Of a DNA stretch of 16,282 nt, positions 8,023 through 16,203 are shown piece by piece; within the stretch, counting starts at the first letter, position 1; each line of letters starts with the position of its first letter. This DNA is from CAZKFN01 sp964552035 (lineage in GTDB: Bacteria; Bacteroidota; Bacteroidia; Flavobacteriales_E; Vicingaceae): NCBI GenBank assembly GCA_964552035.1, contig CAZKFN010000045.1:1-16282 (forward strand). Reading direction: 5' to 3'. Both the position numbers and the translations under genes were made by a program. The notes below the pieces were generated by a model. That model saw only the letters and a program-made list of their open reading frames with translations. It ran no database searches and was not told the DNA's origin.

Positions 8023-9549
8023 TTAATCAACTAAACTTTGCCCTGTCATTTCATCCGGTATGCTTACACTCATTAATTCTAAGATAGTCGGTGCTACATC
8101 GCATAATTTCCCGTTTTTTAAACTTTTATAATCCTCATCAATCAGAAGAATAGGGACGGGATTAGTAGTATGGGCTGTATTAGGTGTACCATCCTCATTG
8201 ACAGCAAAATCTGCATTCCCATGATCGGCAATAATCACAAAAGAATAATTGTGCTTTACACCTTTTTCAATTATCCTACCCAAACAGGAATCCACTTTTT
8301 CAACAGCTTTTACAATGGCGTCAAAAACTCCAGTGTGTCCAACCATATCGGGGTTGGCATAATTCAGGCAAATGAAATCTGAGGATTCTTTTTCAATTTC
8401 AATTAAAACTTTTTCTGTAATTCCCTCCGCACTCATCTCAGGTTGTAAATCATAAGTTGCCACTTTAGGCGAAGCCACCATGATTCGACTTTCACCTTTA
8501 AACTTTTCTTCTCTACCACCAGAAAAGAAAAAAGTAACATGAGGGTATTTTTCTGTTTCAGCAATACGCAATTGGGTTTTCCCGCTATTACTTAATACCT
8601 CTCCAATAGTATTTTTAAGATTATTCTTTTCAAACAATACTTTTACATCTTTAAAATTAGCATCATACGTAGTCATAGTAACATAATACAATGGCATTTT
8701 CCTCATTTTAAAATCTGGAAAATTTTCTTGATGCAAAGCCCTAGTAATTTGTCTGCATCGATCAGTTCTAAAGTTAAAGCAGATGACTACATCCCCTTCT
8801 TCTATTTGGGCAATCGCTTCTCCTTTTTGATTTAAATGCACTATAGGTTTAATAAATTCATCCGATACCCCTGCATCATAAGATTGCTGAACGGCATTCA
8901 GAAGATTTGAATTACCTTCCCCTTTTCCACGCACCATTAAATCGTAAGCAAGTTTGATTCGCTCCCAACGCAAATCTCTGTCCATGGCATAATATCTACC
9001 AATTATAGATGCAATTTGAATAGAAGAATCCTTTAATTCTTTTTGAAGTTCCTTTATGGTTTCATATCCACTGTGGGGATCATTATCTCGCCCATCCATA
9101 AAAGCATGAATAAAGCAATTTTCAATTTCTTCCTTTTTAGCTAATTCACAAAGTGCAATAAGGTGATTATAATGAGAGTGGATTCCACCTTCTGAAAGTA
9201 ATCCTAAAAAATGTACCTTTTTATTCTTGTCTTTGGCATATTGAAAAGCTTTTAAAAGCTCTTCATTTCTAGCCAATTCTCCTGAGGCAATTGCCCGATT
9301 AATTTTTACTAAATCCTGATACACAACTCTTCCTGCTCCAATATTTAAATGACCCACTTCAGAATTCCCCATTTGTCCTTTTGGCAAACCTACATTTTCA
9401 CCATCGGTCAATAATTGTGCATTTGGATAACTGGCTATTAATTTATCAAACACTGGAGTTTGAGCATTAAATATAGCGTCAGAATAATCTTTTTTTCCAT
9501 AACCCCAACCATCAAGTATAATAAGGGCTACTTTCTTTTTTGCTTTCAT
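8023..9549 (-). CDS. gpmI: 2,3-bisphosphoglycerate-independent phosphoglycerate mutase
   Basis: This cytosolic glycolytic/gluconeogenic enzyme interconverts 3- and 2-phosphoglycerate. At 508 residues it has the normal full length of the Mn-dependent, alkaline-phosphatase-superfamily form. Residues matching the known active site are all present: Asp13 in LIILDGWGYG, the phosphorylated Ser63 in GQMGNSEVGHLNIGAGR, His124 in LSEGGIHSH, MDGRDNDP in the transferase domain, Asp401 and His405 in NPDMVGHTG, Asp442-His443 in ADHGNAD, and His460 in NTAHTTNP. The start is fixed by MKAKKKVALIILDGWG, since no later Met would keep the first metal ligand. It lies 43 nt downstream of the histidine kinase gene but has its own promoter box in that gap, so the adjacency need not mean shared regulation. 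Confidence 0.98.
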   Translation of the reverse strand: MKAKKKVALIILDGWGYGKKDYSDAIFNAQTPVFDKLIASYPNAQLLTDGENVGLPKGQMGNSEVGHLNIGAGRVVYQDLVKINRAIASGELARNEELLKAFQYAKDKNKKVHFLGLLSEGGIHSHYNHLIALCELAKKEEIENCFIHAFMDGRDNDPHSGYETIKELQKELKDSSIQIASIIGRYYAMDRDLRWERIKLAYDLMVRGKGEGNSNLLNAVQQSYDAGVSDEFIKPIVHLNQKGEAIAQIEEGDVVICFNFRTDRCRQITRALHQENFPDFKMRKMPLYYVTMTTYDANFKDVKVLFEKNNLKNTIGEVLSNSGKTQLRIAETEKYPHVTFFFSGGREEKFKGESRIMVASPKVATYDLQPEMSAEGITEKVLIEIEKESSDFICLNYANPDMVGHTGVFDAIVKAVEKVDSCLGRIIEKGVKHNYSFVIIADHGNADFAVNEDGTPNTAHTTNPVPILLIDEDYKSLKNGKLCDVAPTILELMSVSIPDEMTGQSLVD

Positions 9550-9553
9550 ATCA

Positions 9554-9561
9554 CAAAGGTA
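9554..9561 (-). promoter_or_regulatory. Bacteroidota -7 promoter box abutting the gpmI start
   Basis: The minus strand reads TACCTTTG, an exact TAnnTTTG match, ending only 4 nt before the gpmI ATG at 9549. Transcription from it would begin at or within a base or two of the start codon, giving a leaderless or nearly leaderless mRNA. No clear -33 TTTG is visible. The flanking 11-mer TTTACCTTTGT is identical to that at the other strong box in this window (3078-3088). Confidence 0.45.
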
Positions 9562-9592
9562 AACCTAAGATGTTAAAAGCATAAACATTTAG

Positions 9593-11032
9593 CTAAGCTT
9601 TTGGCAAGGTAATTATAAAAGTAGTTCCTACGCCCAGTTCACTTTCTACATCTATCTCTCCTTTGTGTTGAGAAATAATATTTTTAGTTGATGTTAAGCC
9701 TAAACCCATACCACCTTCCTTAGCTGTAAAAAATGGATCAAACATATTCTTTAATGCTTCTTCAGTAATACCTTTCCCATTATCAGTAATTTCAATTTCT
9801 ACTTCATCTTTATTTTCATTTATGGTCTTTTTTAAGATAACTTTTCCTTTATCTTCAATTGCTTCAACAGCATTAATTAAAACATTTAATAAAGCATCTC
9901 TTAATTTATCGAAATCAAAAGAGAGTTGTATGTCATCTCCTAATTCATATAGGAGTTGTATACTTTTCAAGCGAGCTCTATCTTTAGCAAGATTAATAGC
10001 CTCTTTTAGTAAATTATTAATCGATTGTTCTTTGATATCTAGAGATGTTGGTTTTGAAGATTGCAATAAATTTTCAATGAGCTCATTTATTCGATTAGAA
10101 TTTCTTTCAACAATATCAAAATAGACCATTTTCCCCTCGTCTCCTTTAAACTCTTCTTTAAGGTATTCCATAGACAAATTGATGTTGGTCAATGGATTTC
10201 TAACTTCATGAGCAATACTTCTTGCCAGCCTGCCTGTTAGTCCGAGCTTTTCCATTCTTATAATTCTTTGCTCTTGTTTTTTAATTTTGCTAAGATCATT
10301 AATAATCAACTGATAAGCGGAAACCTCATCTTGTATATTAAACTGAGTAATGGTTGTAATTTCACAATAAAGTTTCTTTTTCTCCTTTTTATACAAAATT
10401 GCTTTAAACTTTTTAACTAAACCTTTACTTTTAACTTGTTTTCTAAACTCCATAAACCTTCCTTCATCTAGAAAAAAGCGGCCTATACTTTGCCCTTCCA
10501 CTTCCTCAGATGAAATGCTTAGCAATTGAAGAAAGGCACGGTTCCCTTCATTAATCAAGAAGTCCTTATCTACTATCACAATCGGGTTTACAGAGCGTTC
10601 AAAAAGGTTTTTATATCTTAACTCTCTTTGAGCAATTTTCAATCTTGCTTTATATCTTTCATAACTGTATCTCAAAGAGCGTTCTATGTTAGAAACTGAC
10701 ATTTTGGATTCAACGATATAGTCATCGGCTCCAGCATTCATAGCTATCATATCTTTCTCCCGATTCTCTTTTTTTGTCATAATAATCAAAGGCTTTTGCA
10801 GCCCTATGCTTCTAGCATATTTAACCAAGTCTACGCCACTCCCATTTCTTTGAGTTTCACGAATTACATATCCATCATAACTATCCTCTGTCAATTTTTC
10901 TTGAGCTTTTTTCTCACAAACCACTAAGTCTATTTCAAAACTAATGTTGGGTATAGATTTTAGTTTACTTTTTATAAGCTTATAATCTGTGGTGGAAGTA
11001 CTATCAACTAAAAGTAACTTTAAGAGATTCAT
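9593..11032 (-). CDS. Soluble PAS histidine kinase with degenerate N-terminal receiver domain
   Basis: This 479-residue sensor kinase has no membrane segment, so it senses in the cytoplasm. Domains: receiver-like (~1-125), PAS (~137-248, starting YKNLFERSVNPIVIVD), HisKA (~258-325) with phospho-acceptor His275 in SIAHEVRNPL, and HATPase_c (~370-479) with N-box Asn383/Asn387, G1 DNGKGI (417-422), F-box DPFFTAKEGG and G2 GMGLGL (441-446). The kinase core looks intact. The receiver-like domain keeps Asp10, Thr86 and DDY103-105, but Arg58 stands where the phospho-accepting Asp should be and Glu108 replaces the conserved Lys, so it probably cannot be phosphorylated. The kinase is NtrB-like in its H-box. 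Its ATG overlaps the stop of the NtrC-like gene by 4 nt (ATGA), so the two are a translationally coupled cognate pair. The sensed signal is unknown. Confidence 0.92.
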   Translation of the reverse strand: MNLLKLLLVDSTSTTDYKLIKSKLKSIPNISFEIDLVVCEKKAQEKLTEDSYDGYVIRETQRNGSGVDLVKYARSIGLQKPLIIMTKKENREKDMIAMNAGADDYIVESKMSVSNIERSLRYSYERYKARLKIAQRELRYKNLFERSVNPIVIVDKDFLINEGNRAFLQLLSISSEEVEGQSIGRFFLDEGRFMEFRKQVKSKGLVKKFKAILYKKEKKKLYCEITTITQFNIQDEVSAYQLIINDLSKIKKQEQRIIRMEKLGLTGRLARSIAHEVRNPLTNINLSMEYLKEEFKGDEGKMVYFDIVERNSNRINELIENLLQSSKPTSLDIKEQSINNLLKEAINLAKDRARLKSIQLLYELGDDIQLSFDFDKLRDALLNVLINAVEAIEDKGKVILKKTINENKDEVEIEITDNGKGITEEALKNMFDPFFTAKEGGMGLGLTSTKNIISQHKGEIDVESELGVGTTFIITLPKA

Positions 11033-12402
11033 TGATAAGAATTTTTAAATTCGATTTTATATTGATCCATTTTATTGTAGAGTGTTTTTCGATCTATTTT
11101 TAAAATTTTAGCAGCTTGGGTTTTATTGTTATTGGTATGTTTTAAGGTTCTAAGTATGGCTTTCCTTTCAGCTCTAGCTGTAATCGTTTTTAAATCGGCA
11201 ATCTCATTCTCTTCGTCAACATCTTCCTGTAAGTTTAGCTCCTTTATTGTCATCTCCTGTGGAAAATCACTTAGTTCTAATTGGTCTTTTTCAGAAATAA
11301 GAACAGCCCTTTTAACAACATTTCTAAGTTCTCTTAAATTCCCAGGCCAAGAATAATTTTTCATTAATTCTTTAACTTCATTGTCAATACCCATCACATT
11401 TCTATTCAATTCCTTATTGGCCGATTTTAGAAAGTAATCAGCAAAAATCAAAACATCTTCCCCCCTTTCACGAAGTGGGTTCAAATCAATCATAAGCTCA
11501 TTTAATCGATAAAAAAGATCTTCTCTAAAATCACCTTTTTCTACCATATTTTCTAAATTCTCATTGGAAGCAGCGATAATACGAACGTCTATATTCTTCG
11601 TCTTAGTATCTCCAATCCGCATTATTTTTTTTTCTTGTAAAACCCTTAAGAGCTTAACTTGATTTTCATAGCTGAGATTACCTATTTCGTCTAGAAACAG
11701 CGTACCCCCATTAGCCGATTCAAAGTGCCCTATTTTATCGTTAATTGCTCCCGTAAAAGACCCTTTGATGTGACCAAACAATTCACTGGCTGCAAGTTCT
11801 TTTGGAAGTGCTCCACAATCAATTGCTACAAATTCTTTATTCGCTCTTAGGCTTTTTCGATGAATTAATTGAGCAACCATTTCTTTTCCTGTTCCACTTT
11901 CTCCTTGAATAATTACTGTCATATTTGTTGGTGCCAATACATTAATCCATTGTTGTAATTTTTTTGCACTTTTGCTCTCTCCTATTACAAACTCTTTTTG
12001 GGAAGTAGAGTTATAAGAATTGTTGCCTATTGTTTCCTTTTTACTTTTAAGTGTAGTTTTTATGCTGTGAAGTATTTCTTCTGGATATATAGGCTTTGTT
12101 ACATATTCACTAGCACCAAGCTTAATACAATTTACTGCTGTTTTTACATCCGAATACCCTGTTATAATGATGACTTTTATCGAATAGTCTAATGCTTTAA
12201 TTAGCTTTAAAACCTCTTTGCCTTCCATATCTGGAAGTCTAAAATCTAGGAGAACTAGCTGATACTTCCCACTTCTTAGCTCTTCAATCCCTTTTTTAGC
12301 ATTTGTACTATAATTACAATCGTATCCTTTTCTTTTTAGAAAAGAACAGAGTAACCTGCAAATATCAAGGTCATCGTCAATGATTAATATTTTACTCTTC
12401 AT
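11029..12402 (-). CDS. NtrC-family sigma-54-dependent response regulator
   Basis: This 457-residue DNA-binding activator opens sigma-54 promoters by ATP hydrolysis when phosphorylated. The receiver domain (1-120) is complete: acidic Asp9-Asp10-Asp11, phospho-acceptor Asp53 in LVLLDFRLPD, Thr81 and Lys103 in YVTKP. The AAA+ domain (~138-375) has Walker A GESGTGKE (167-174), the sigma-54 contact loop as GSFTGA (214-219) instead of the usual GAFTGA, Walker B TLFLDEIG (Asp238-Glu239), the arginine-finger region FREDLFYRLNEL and WPGNLREL sensor II. A Fis-type helix-turn-helix closes it (~415-455, NKTQAAKILKIDRKTLYNKM). It is the first gene of the operon with the PAS kinase, its presumed partner. 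Targets are unknown, and I saw no clear -24/-12 sigma-54 promoter in the intergenic gaps here. Confidence 0.95.
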   Translation of the reverse strand: MKSKILIIDDDLDICRLLCSFLKRKGYDCNYSTNAKKGIEELRSGKYQLVLLDFRLPDMEGKEVLKLIKALDYSIKVIIITGYSDVKTAVNCIKLGASEYVTKPIYPEEILHSIKTTLKSKKETIGNNSYNSTSQKEFVIGESKSAKKLQQWINVLAPTNMTVIIQGESGTGKEMVAQLIHRKSLRANKEFVAIDCGALPKELAASELFGHIKGSFTGAINDKIGHFESANGGTLFLDEIGNLSYENQVKLLRVLQEKKIMRIGDTKTKNIDVRIIAASNENLENMVEKGDFREDLFYRLNELMIDLNPLRERGEDVLIFADYFLKSANKELNRNVMGIDNEVKELMKNYSWPGNLRELRNVVKRAVLISEKDQLELSDFPQEMTIKELNLQEDVDEENEIADLKTITARAERKAILRTLKHTNNNKTQAAKILKIDRKTLYNKMDQYKIEFKNSYQ

Positions 12403-12421
12403 AATGTTAGATTAAAACATA

Positions 12422-12461
12422 AAAAAAGGCAGCAAGTTCCTCTATACTTACCACCTTTTTT
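12422..12461 (-). terminator. Strong intrinsic terminator after the GT117 transcription unit
   Basis: The arms 12446-12461 and 12422-12437 pair over 16 positions in the minus-strand RNA, thirteen Watson-Crick and three G-U, around an 8-nt loop (12438-12445), ending in a run of seven T. Read from the plus strand, the same three positions would be A-C mismatches, so the structure favours minus-strand transcripts. It lies 53 nt after the stop codon of the small exported protein and only 19 nt before the ntrC-like start codon. Confidence 0.85.
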
Positions 12462-12514
12462 ATATTAGTTTCACTTAAAATAAATAATCCTATTCAGTTA
12501 AGTACTTTTCATTA

Positions 12515-13024
12515 TTATTTTCCCGAGCTTGTTCTTTTTGTTTTTTTCAACATGTCGATATGCTCTGATTTTTTCCTTCTTGTGTAAGGTGTATTTTCGT
12601 CAAATTTATTTTTATTATACTTCACTAATCCTATAGGAAAGTCTAATCCCGAAATATTTATGTCCTGTATTTCATCTTCAGAATAAAGGTCCACATCAAA
12701 TTTATAATATAAACTTTTCTTTTTATAATCGGGCGGCACATGAGTATCAAACATTATACGTTTAACATAATACCCAGGGGCGTTAAACTCAACTGTAACT
12801 ATTTCTCCTAAAGGAATATTTGTAATCAATTTATTATTATCATGTAATTGTATGTTTTTAAACAAAGTATTGTCTATATATACCTTAGCATCAATATTGT
12901 TGACTTGTGCAGAACTATGATAAATCACTCCTTCAATTTCTAAGCTATCTTGAGCTTTTATTTCGGTAGAGAACAGTAGCATAAACAAAGCAAGTAAACT
13001 CAGCGTTATATATGACTTTTTCAT
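12515..13024 (-). CDS. Small exported protein with carboxypeptidase-regulatory-like fold
   Basis: This 169-residue protein starts with a clear signal peptide (MKKSYI, hydrophobic core, likely cleavage after IKA24 before Gln25). The mature N-terminal part, SLEIEGVIYHSSAQVNNIDAKVYID then IPLGEIVTVEFNAPGYYVKRI, has the strand order and GYxxK pattern of a CarboxypepD_reg/peptidase-associated beta-sandwich, which serves as a binding or structural module rather than an enzyme. A second part, YYKFDVDLYSEDEI and FPIGLVKYNKNKFDEN, is seen in small Bacteroidota envelope proteins. The tail (~148-169) is strongly Lys/Arg-rich. Function is not recognised. It follows the GT117 gene after 48 nt, with only a poor promoter candidate between, and precedes a strong terminator, so the two probably share a transcript. 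Confidence 0.85.
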   Translation of the reverse strand: MKKSYITLSLLALFMLLFSTEIKAQDSLEIEGVIYHSSAQVNNIDAKVYIDNTLFKNIQLHDNNKLITNIPLGEIVTVEFNAPGYYVKRIMFDTHVPPDYKKKSLYYKFDVDLYSEDEIQDINISGLDFPIGLVKYNKNKFDENTPYTRRKKSEHIDMLKKTKRTSSGK

Positions 13025-13072
13025 TCTTTTTTTATTTTTGTATGGTGAAGTTAAATAAATATTTTACCATTA

Positions 13073-16000
13073 TCAATTCATACCAAAATATAAACCTAGT
13101 CTGTCATTTAATTCTGGGCCTAATTCTTCTTGTGGATACAATTGATTTGTTAAGACTACCAATCTGTTTAAAATAGCTAGAGCTTGTTGTTTATCTTGAT
13201 TTAACTGGCTGGAATACTTTGGATCTAAACTTTGATAATAGTTAAAATCTTTTTCATATATATCGGCCAAGCGCTTTACAATTGCATTGGCCTTTTCATC
13301 AGCCCCTACTTTATAATAATGTTCTGCAAGATATAATACAAATACATCATAAGGCGTTGTTTTATCCGGCATCACTTTAACAGCTCTATCCAATACTTCT
13401 TCTGCTTTATCATTTTTTCCTTCATTTATCAACTTCTCTGCTAGATTTGCAAAAGTAATCCTCAAGCTCATAATCATTCTACGATTGGTTTCATCCATAT
13501 AAATATCATCCGTATCCATTCCACCCCAATGAAATTGATTCATTAAACGATTATATAATATGTCTGTATCTACAAACCCTGGGCTACCTGTGCTGTTATT
13601 GTCATTTCTTTTAATAGGTACTAATCGATATGCCATACCTTCTAATCTAAAGTATTCCTCAAGGCCGATATAGCTTCCAGACCCTGTAGTACTAGCAAAA
13701 TACACTGGTCGCTCCCAATTATTAGTTGCTAAGATATCTAGAATAGTTAAATCATTCTTTAGCACATAACTCTTATTAAAAGTCCATTGAATCTCATCGA
13801 CAATTTCATCGGCCATATCTGCTGAAACCGTTCCATTTTCAATTACTTTTTTCTTATCAACAGTAACTTTTAATTTCTTTGTTGGGATATAGTCAATTCT
13901 ACGTCCGCCACTAACCGAGGCTTTAGTTTCAGGATTTTCACTCTTCACAAACTCTACTAAATCAGACACTTCAACATGTCCAACAAGTTTTTCTTGCTCA
14001 AAAATCGGCAAATAATCATTCGTGCCCTGTCTAATTTTCTTCTCTGGAATAGATAAGGGTAGTGGTTCTGATTCGTAAGCTTTAAGGTGCATTTGGTTGA
14101 TGTACCAATCCGTATTTAAAAGACTTAGATTCACCACTCTTACATCTGTTCTATACCCTTCTACATCTTGAACATACCATAAGGGGAAGGTGTCGTTATC
14201 TCCATTGGTAAACAAGATGGCATTCGGCTCACAAGAATCTAAATAATTTTTCGCAAAATCTCTTGCGGTATATCTTTTAGCTCTGCTATGGTCGTCCCAA
14301 TTTTCTTTAGCCATAATTGTTGGCACTGCCAACAAAGCCAATACACTTACACCAATTGCTGTAAGTGCTGAGCTTTTCTTTTTACTGAGTAAATCATATA
14401 AAGCTAAAACTCCAAATCCAATCCAAATGGCAAAAGCATAGAAAGATCCTACATACGCATAATCTCGTTCTCGAGGCTGTAGTGGATATTGGTTAAGATA
14501 TAATACAATAGCTATACCTGTAAAGAAAAATAATAAGGTCACTACTATTGCATCTTCTTTATCTTTTCTGAAATGATAAAACATTCCTAAAAGGCCGAGT
14601 AAAAAAGGCAGCATATAGTATTTATTATTCCCTTTATTTTCCGTTATAAATTCAGGTAAATTATTTTGATTACCCAAACGCATTTCGTCTATAAACTTAA
14701 TACCACTAATCCAGTTACCATGTACATTATTCCCATGCCCTTGTATGTCATTTTGCCTTCCGGAAAAATTCCACATGAAGTATCGAAAATACATCCAATT
14801 CAACTGATAGTTAAACATGTACCTCATATTATCCCCAAAGGTTGGAGTCATAATTGTTTGAGCTTGTCCTCTATCGTTATATTGAATCGGTTTTCCTTTA
14901 AACTTAGACCAACGTTTATAATGGGACTCGTGTTTTCCATCATCGCTCCACATTCTTGGTAGGAGGCTTACAAAACGTTCATCAAAATTCCTCACAGAAT
15001 TTTTCCCATCGTCTGTAATAATATACTTCCCAGTTTCTTTATCTTGAAAATAAGTTGGGGAACCATCTTTATATGGCTTTTGAGCATCAAGAGGTGAATT
15101 AAATGATTGTCCCTTAATCAATGGACGACTACCATATTGTTCACGATTTAGATACGATAAAAAAGTAAATACATTCTCTGGATTATTCTCATCCATAGGA
15201 GGGTTAGCATTAGAGCGAATCAGAATTACTGCAAAAGTAGAATACGCTAATAAAATAACAGCAAAACTTAAAATTGCAGTATTAGCGATTACCTTACCTT
15301 TCAGATGTGTTCTATATAATCCCCAAACAACTAATCCTATAAGTAATAGAAGATAAAATACAAATCCTGTATTAAAAGGTAAACCAAAACTATTTACAAA
15401 TAGCAATTCAAACTTTGAAGCTAAAACTATTGTTCCCGGGATAATACCATATTGAACTACAGCAAGTAGAACGATAGACAAACCAAAAGCAATTAAAGAT
15501 CCTTTTCTTGTCACATCGAATTTCTTATAATAATATACCATAACTATAGCTGGAATTGCCAATAAGTTCAGCAAGTGAACTCCTATTGATAATCCTACAA
15601 GAAATGCAATTAAAATAATCCATCTTAAGTTATGAGGCCTATCTGCAACGCTCTCCCACTTAATAATTGCCCAAAAAACAGCAGCGGTAAATAAAGATGA
15701 TAAGGCATACACCTCACCTTCAACAGCTGAGAACCAAAAGGAGTCACTAAAAGTATAAGCTAAAGCACCTACAACACCACTTCCCATTATGGCAAATATC
15801 TTATCCTTTGTCAATTCACCACTTTTAAGAACTAGTTTTTTAGCTAAACCTGTAATTGACCAAAATAAAAATAAGATAGTAAATGCACTAGATAATGCAG
15901 AAAGTGAGTTCACCATCATTGCAATATGTTCTGGAGAAGGTGCAAATAAGGTGAAAAATTTTGCTAAAATCAAGAAAAAAGGAGCTCCAGGTGGGTGCCC

Positions 16001-16144
16001 TACTTGCAATTTAAACGATGCTGCAATAAATTCTCCACAATCCCAAAAACTGGCTGTTGGCTCAATAGTAGCAAGATATACAATAGCAGCTACTATCCAT
16101 ACCAGCCAACCAATTATCAAATTTAATCTTTTATAGTCTGTCAT
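13073..16144 (-). CDS. Glycosyltransferase family 117 (DUF2723) integral membrane protein
   Basis: This 1023-residue inner-membrane protein belongs to the DUF2723/GT117 family, whose eukaryotic relative TMEM260 is a protein O-mannosyltransferase; members belong to the GT-C fold that uses lipid-linked sugars. The family signature is complete near the N-terminus: IEPTASFWDCGEFIA (28-40, with Asp35 and Glu38 the likely catalytic or metal region) and VGHPPGAPF (48-56). About ten membrane segments lie in 8-310, then a soluble loop (~310-510), four more segments (~512-610) and a large C-terminal soluble part containing LFTNGDNDTFPLWYVQD (~643-660) and a TPR-like helical stretch (~893-985). By family it probably glycosylates exported proteins, consistent with Bacteroidota general O-glycosylation; substrate and sugar are inference. 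It heads the unit with the small exported protein. Confidence 0.93.
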   Translation of the reverse strand: MTDYKRLNLIIGWLVWIVAAIVYLATIEPTASFWDCGEFIAASFKLQVGHPPGAPFFLILAKFFTLFAPSPEHIAMMVNSLSALSSAFTILFLFWSITGLAKKLVLKSGELTKDKIFAIMGSGVVGALAYTFSDSFWFSAVEGEVYALSSLFTAAVFWAIIKWESVADRPHNLRWIILIAFLVGLSIGVHLLNLLAIPAIVMVYYYKKFDVTRKGSLIAFGLSIVLLAVVQYGIIPGTIVLASKFELLFVNSFGLPFNTGFVFYLLLLIGLVVWGLYRTHLKGKVIANTAILSFAVILLAYSTFAVILIRSNANPPMDENNPENVFTFLSYLNREQYGSRPLIKGQSFNSPLDAQKPYKDGSPTYFQDKETGKYIITDDGKNSVRNFDERFVSLLPRMWSDDGKHESHYKRWSKFKGKPIQYNDRGQAQTIMTPTFGDNMRYMFNYQLNWMYFRYFMWNFSGRQNDIQGHGNNVHGNWISGIKFIDEMRLGNQNNLPEFITENKGNNKYYMLPFLLGLLGMFYHFRKDKEDAIVVTLLFFFTGIAIVLYLNQYPLQPRERDYAYVGSFYAFAIWIGFGVLALYDLLSKKKSSALTAIGVSVLALLAVPTIMAKENWDDHSRAKRYTARDFAKNYLDSCEPNAILFTNGDNDTFPLWYVQDVEGYRTDVRVVNLSLLNTDWYINQMHLKAYESEPLPLSIPEKKIRQGTNDYLPIFEQEKLVGHVEVSDLVEFVKSENPETKASVSGGRRIDYIPTKKLKVTVDKKKVIENGTVSADMADEIVDEIQWTFNKSYVLKNDLTILDILATNNWERPVYFASTTGSGSYIGLEEYFRLEGMAYRLVPIKRNDNNSTGSPGFVDTDILYNRLMNQFHWGGMDTDDIYMDETNRRMIMSLRITFANLAEKLINEGKNDKAEEVLDRAVKVMPDKTTPYDVFVLYLAEHYYKVGADEKANAIVKRLADIYEKDFNYYQSLDPKYSSQLNQDKQQALAILNRLVVLTNQLYPQEELGPELNDRLGLYFGMN

Positions 16145-16170
16145 TTGTACAAGTACTTATAAGTAATCTG

Positions 16171-16203
16171 CGAATATATTAATATTAATGCAATTATTTG
16201 CAA
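16171..16203 (-). promoter_or_regulatory. Candidate promoter for the GT117 gene
   Basis: The minus strand has TTG (16203-16201), a 22-nt spacer and TATATTCG (16178-16171), one mismatch from the -7 consensus TAnnTTTG at an acceptable distance. The implied leader is about 20 nt. The region is very AT-rich and overlaps short palindromes, so the call is tentative. Beyond it, to the right edge (16204-16282), I see no gene, only an AT-only inverted repeat at 16244-16258. Confidence 0.35.

Noticed and set aside
13025..13072. Possible hairpin ATGGT...ACCAT between the GT117 gene and the small exported protein gene.
   Set aside because: The stem is 5 bp with a loop near 19 nt and no T run, too weak to call a terminator.
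14319..14333. Perfect 7-bp inverted repeat GTTGGCA-C-TGCCAAC that resembles an operator.
   Set aside because: It lies deep inside the GT117 coding sequence in a membrane segment rich in Ala/Leu/Val codons; no sigma-54 -12 element follows it.
15789..16136. Plus-strand open frame of 115 codons.
   Set aside because: It is fully antisense to the conserved N-terminal signature region of the GT117 gene; composition reflects the opposite strand.
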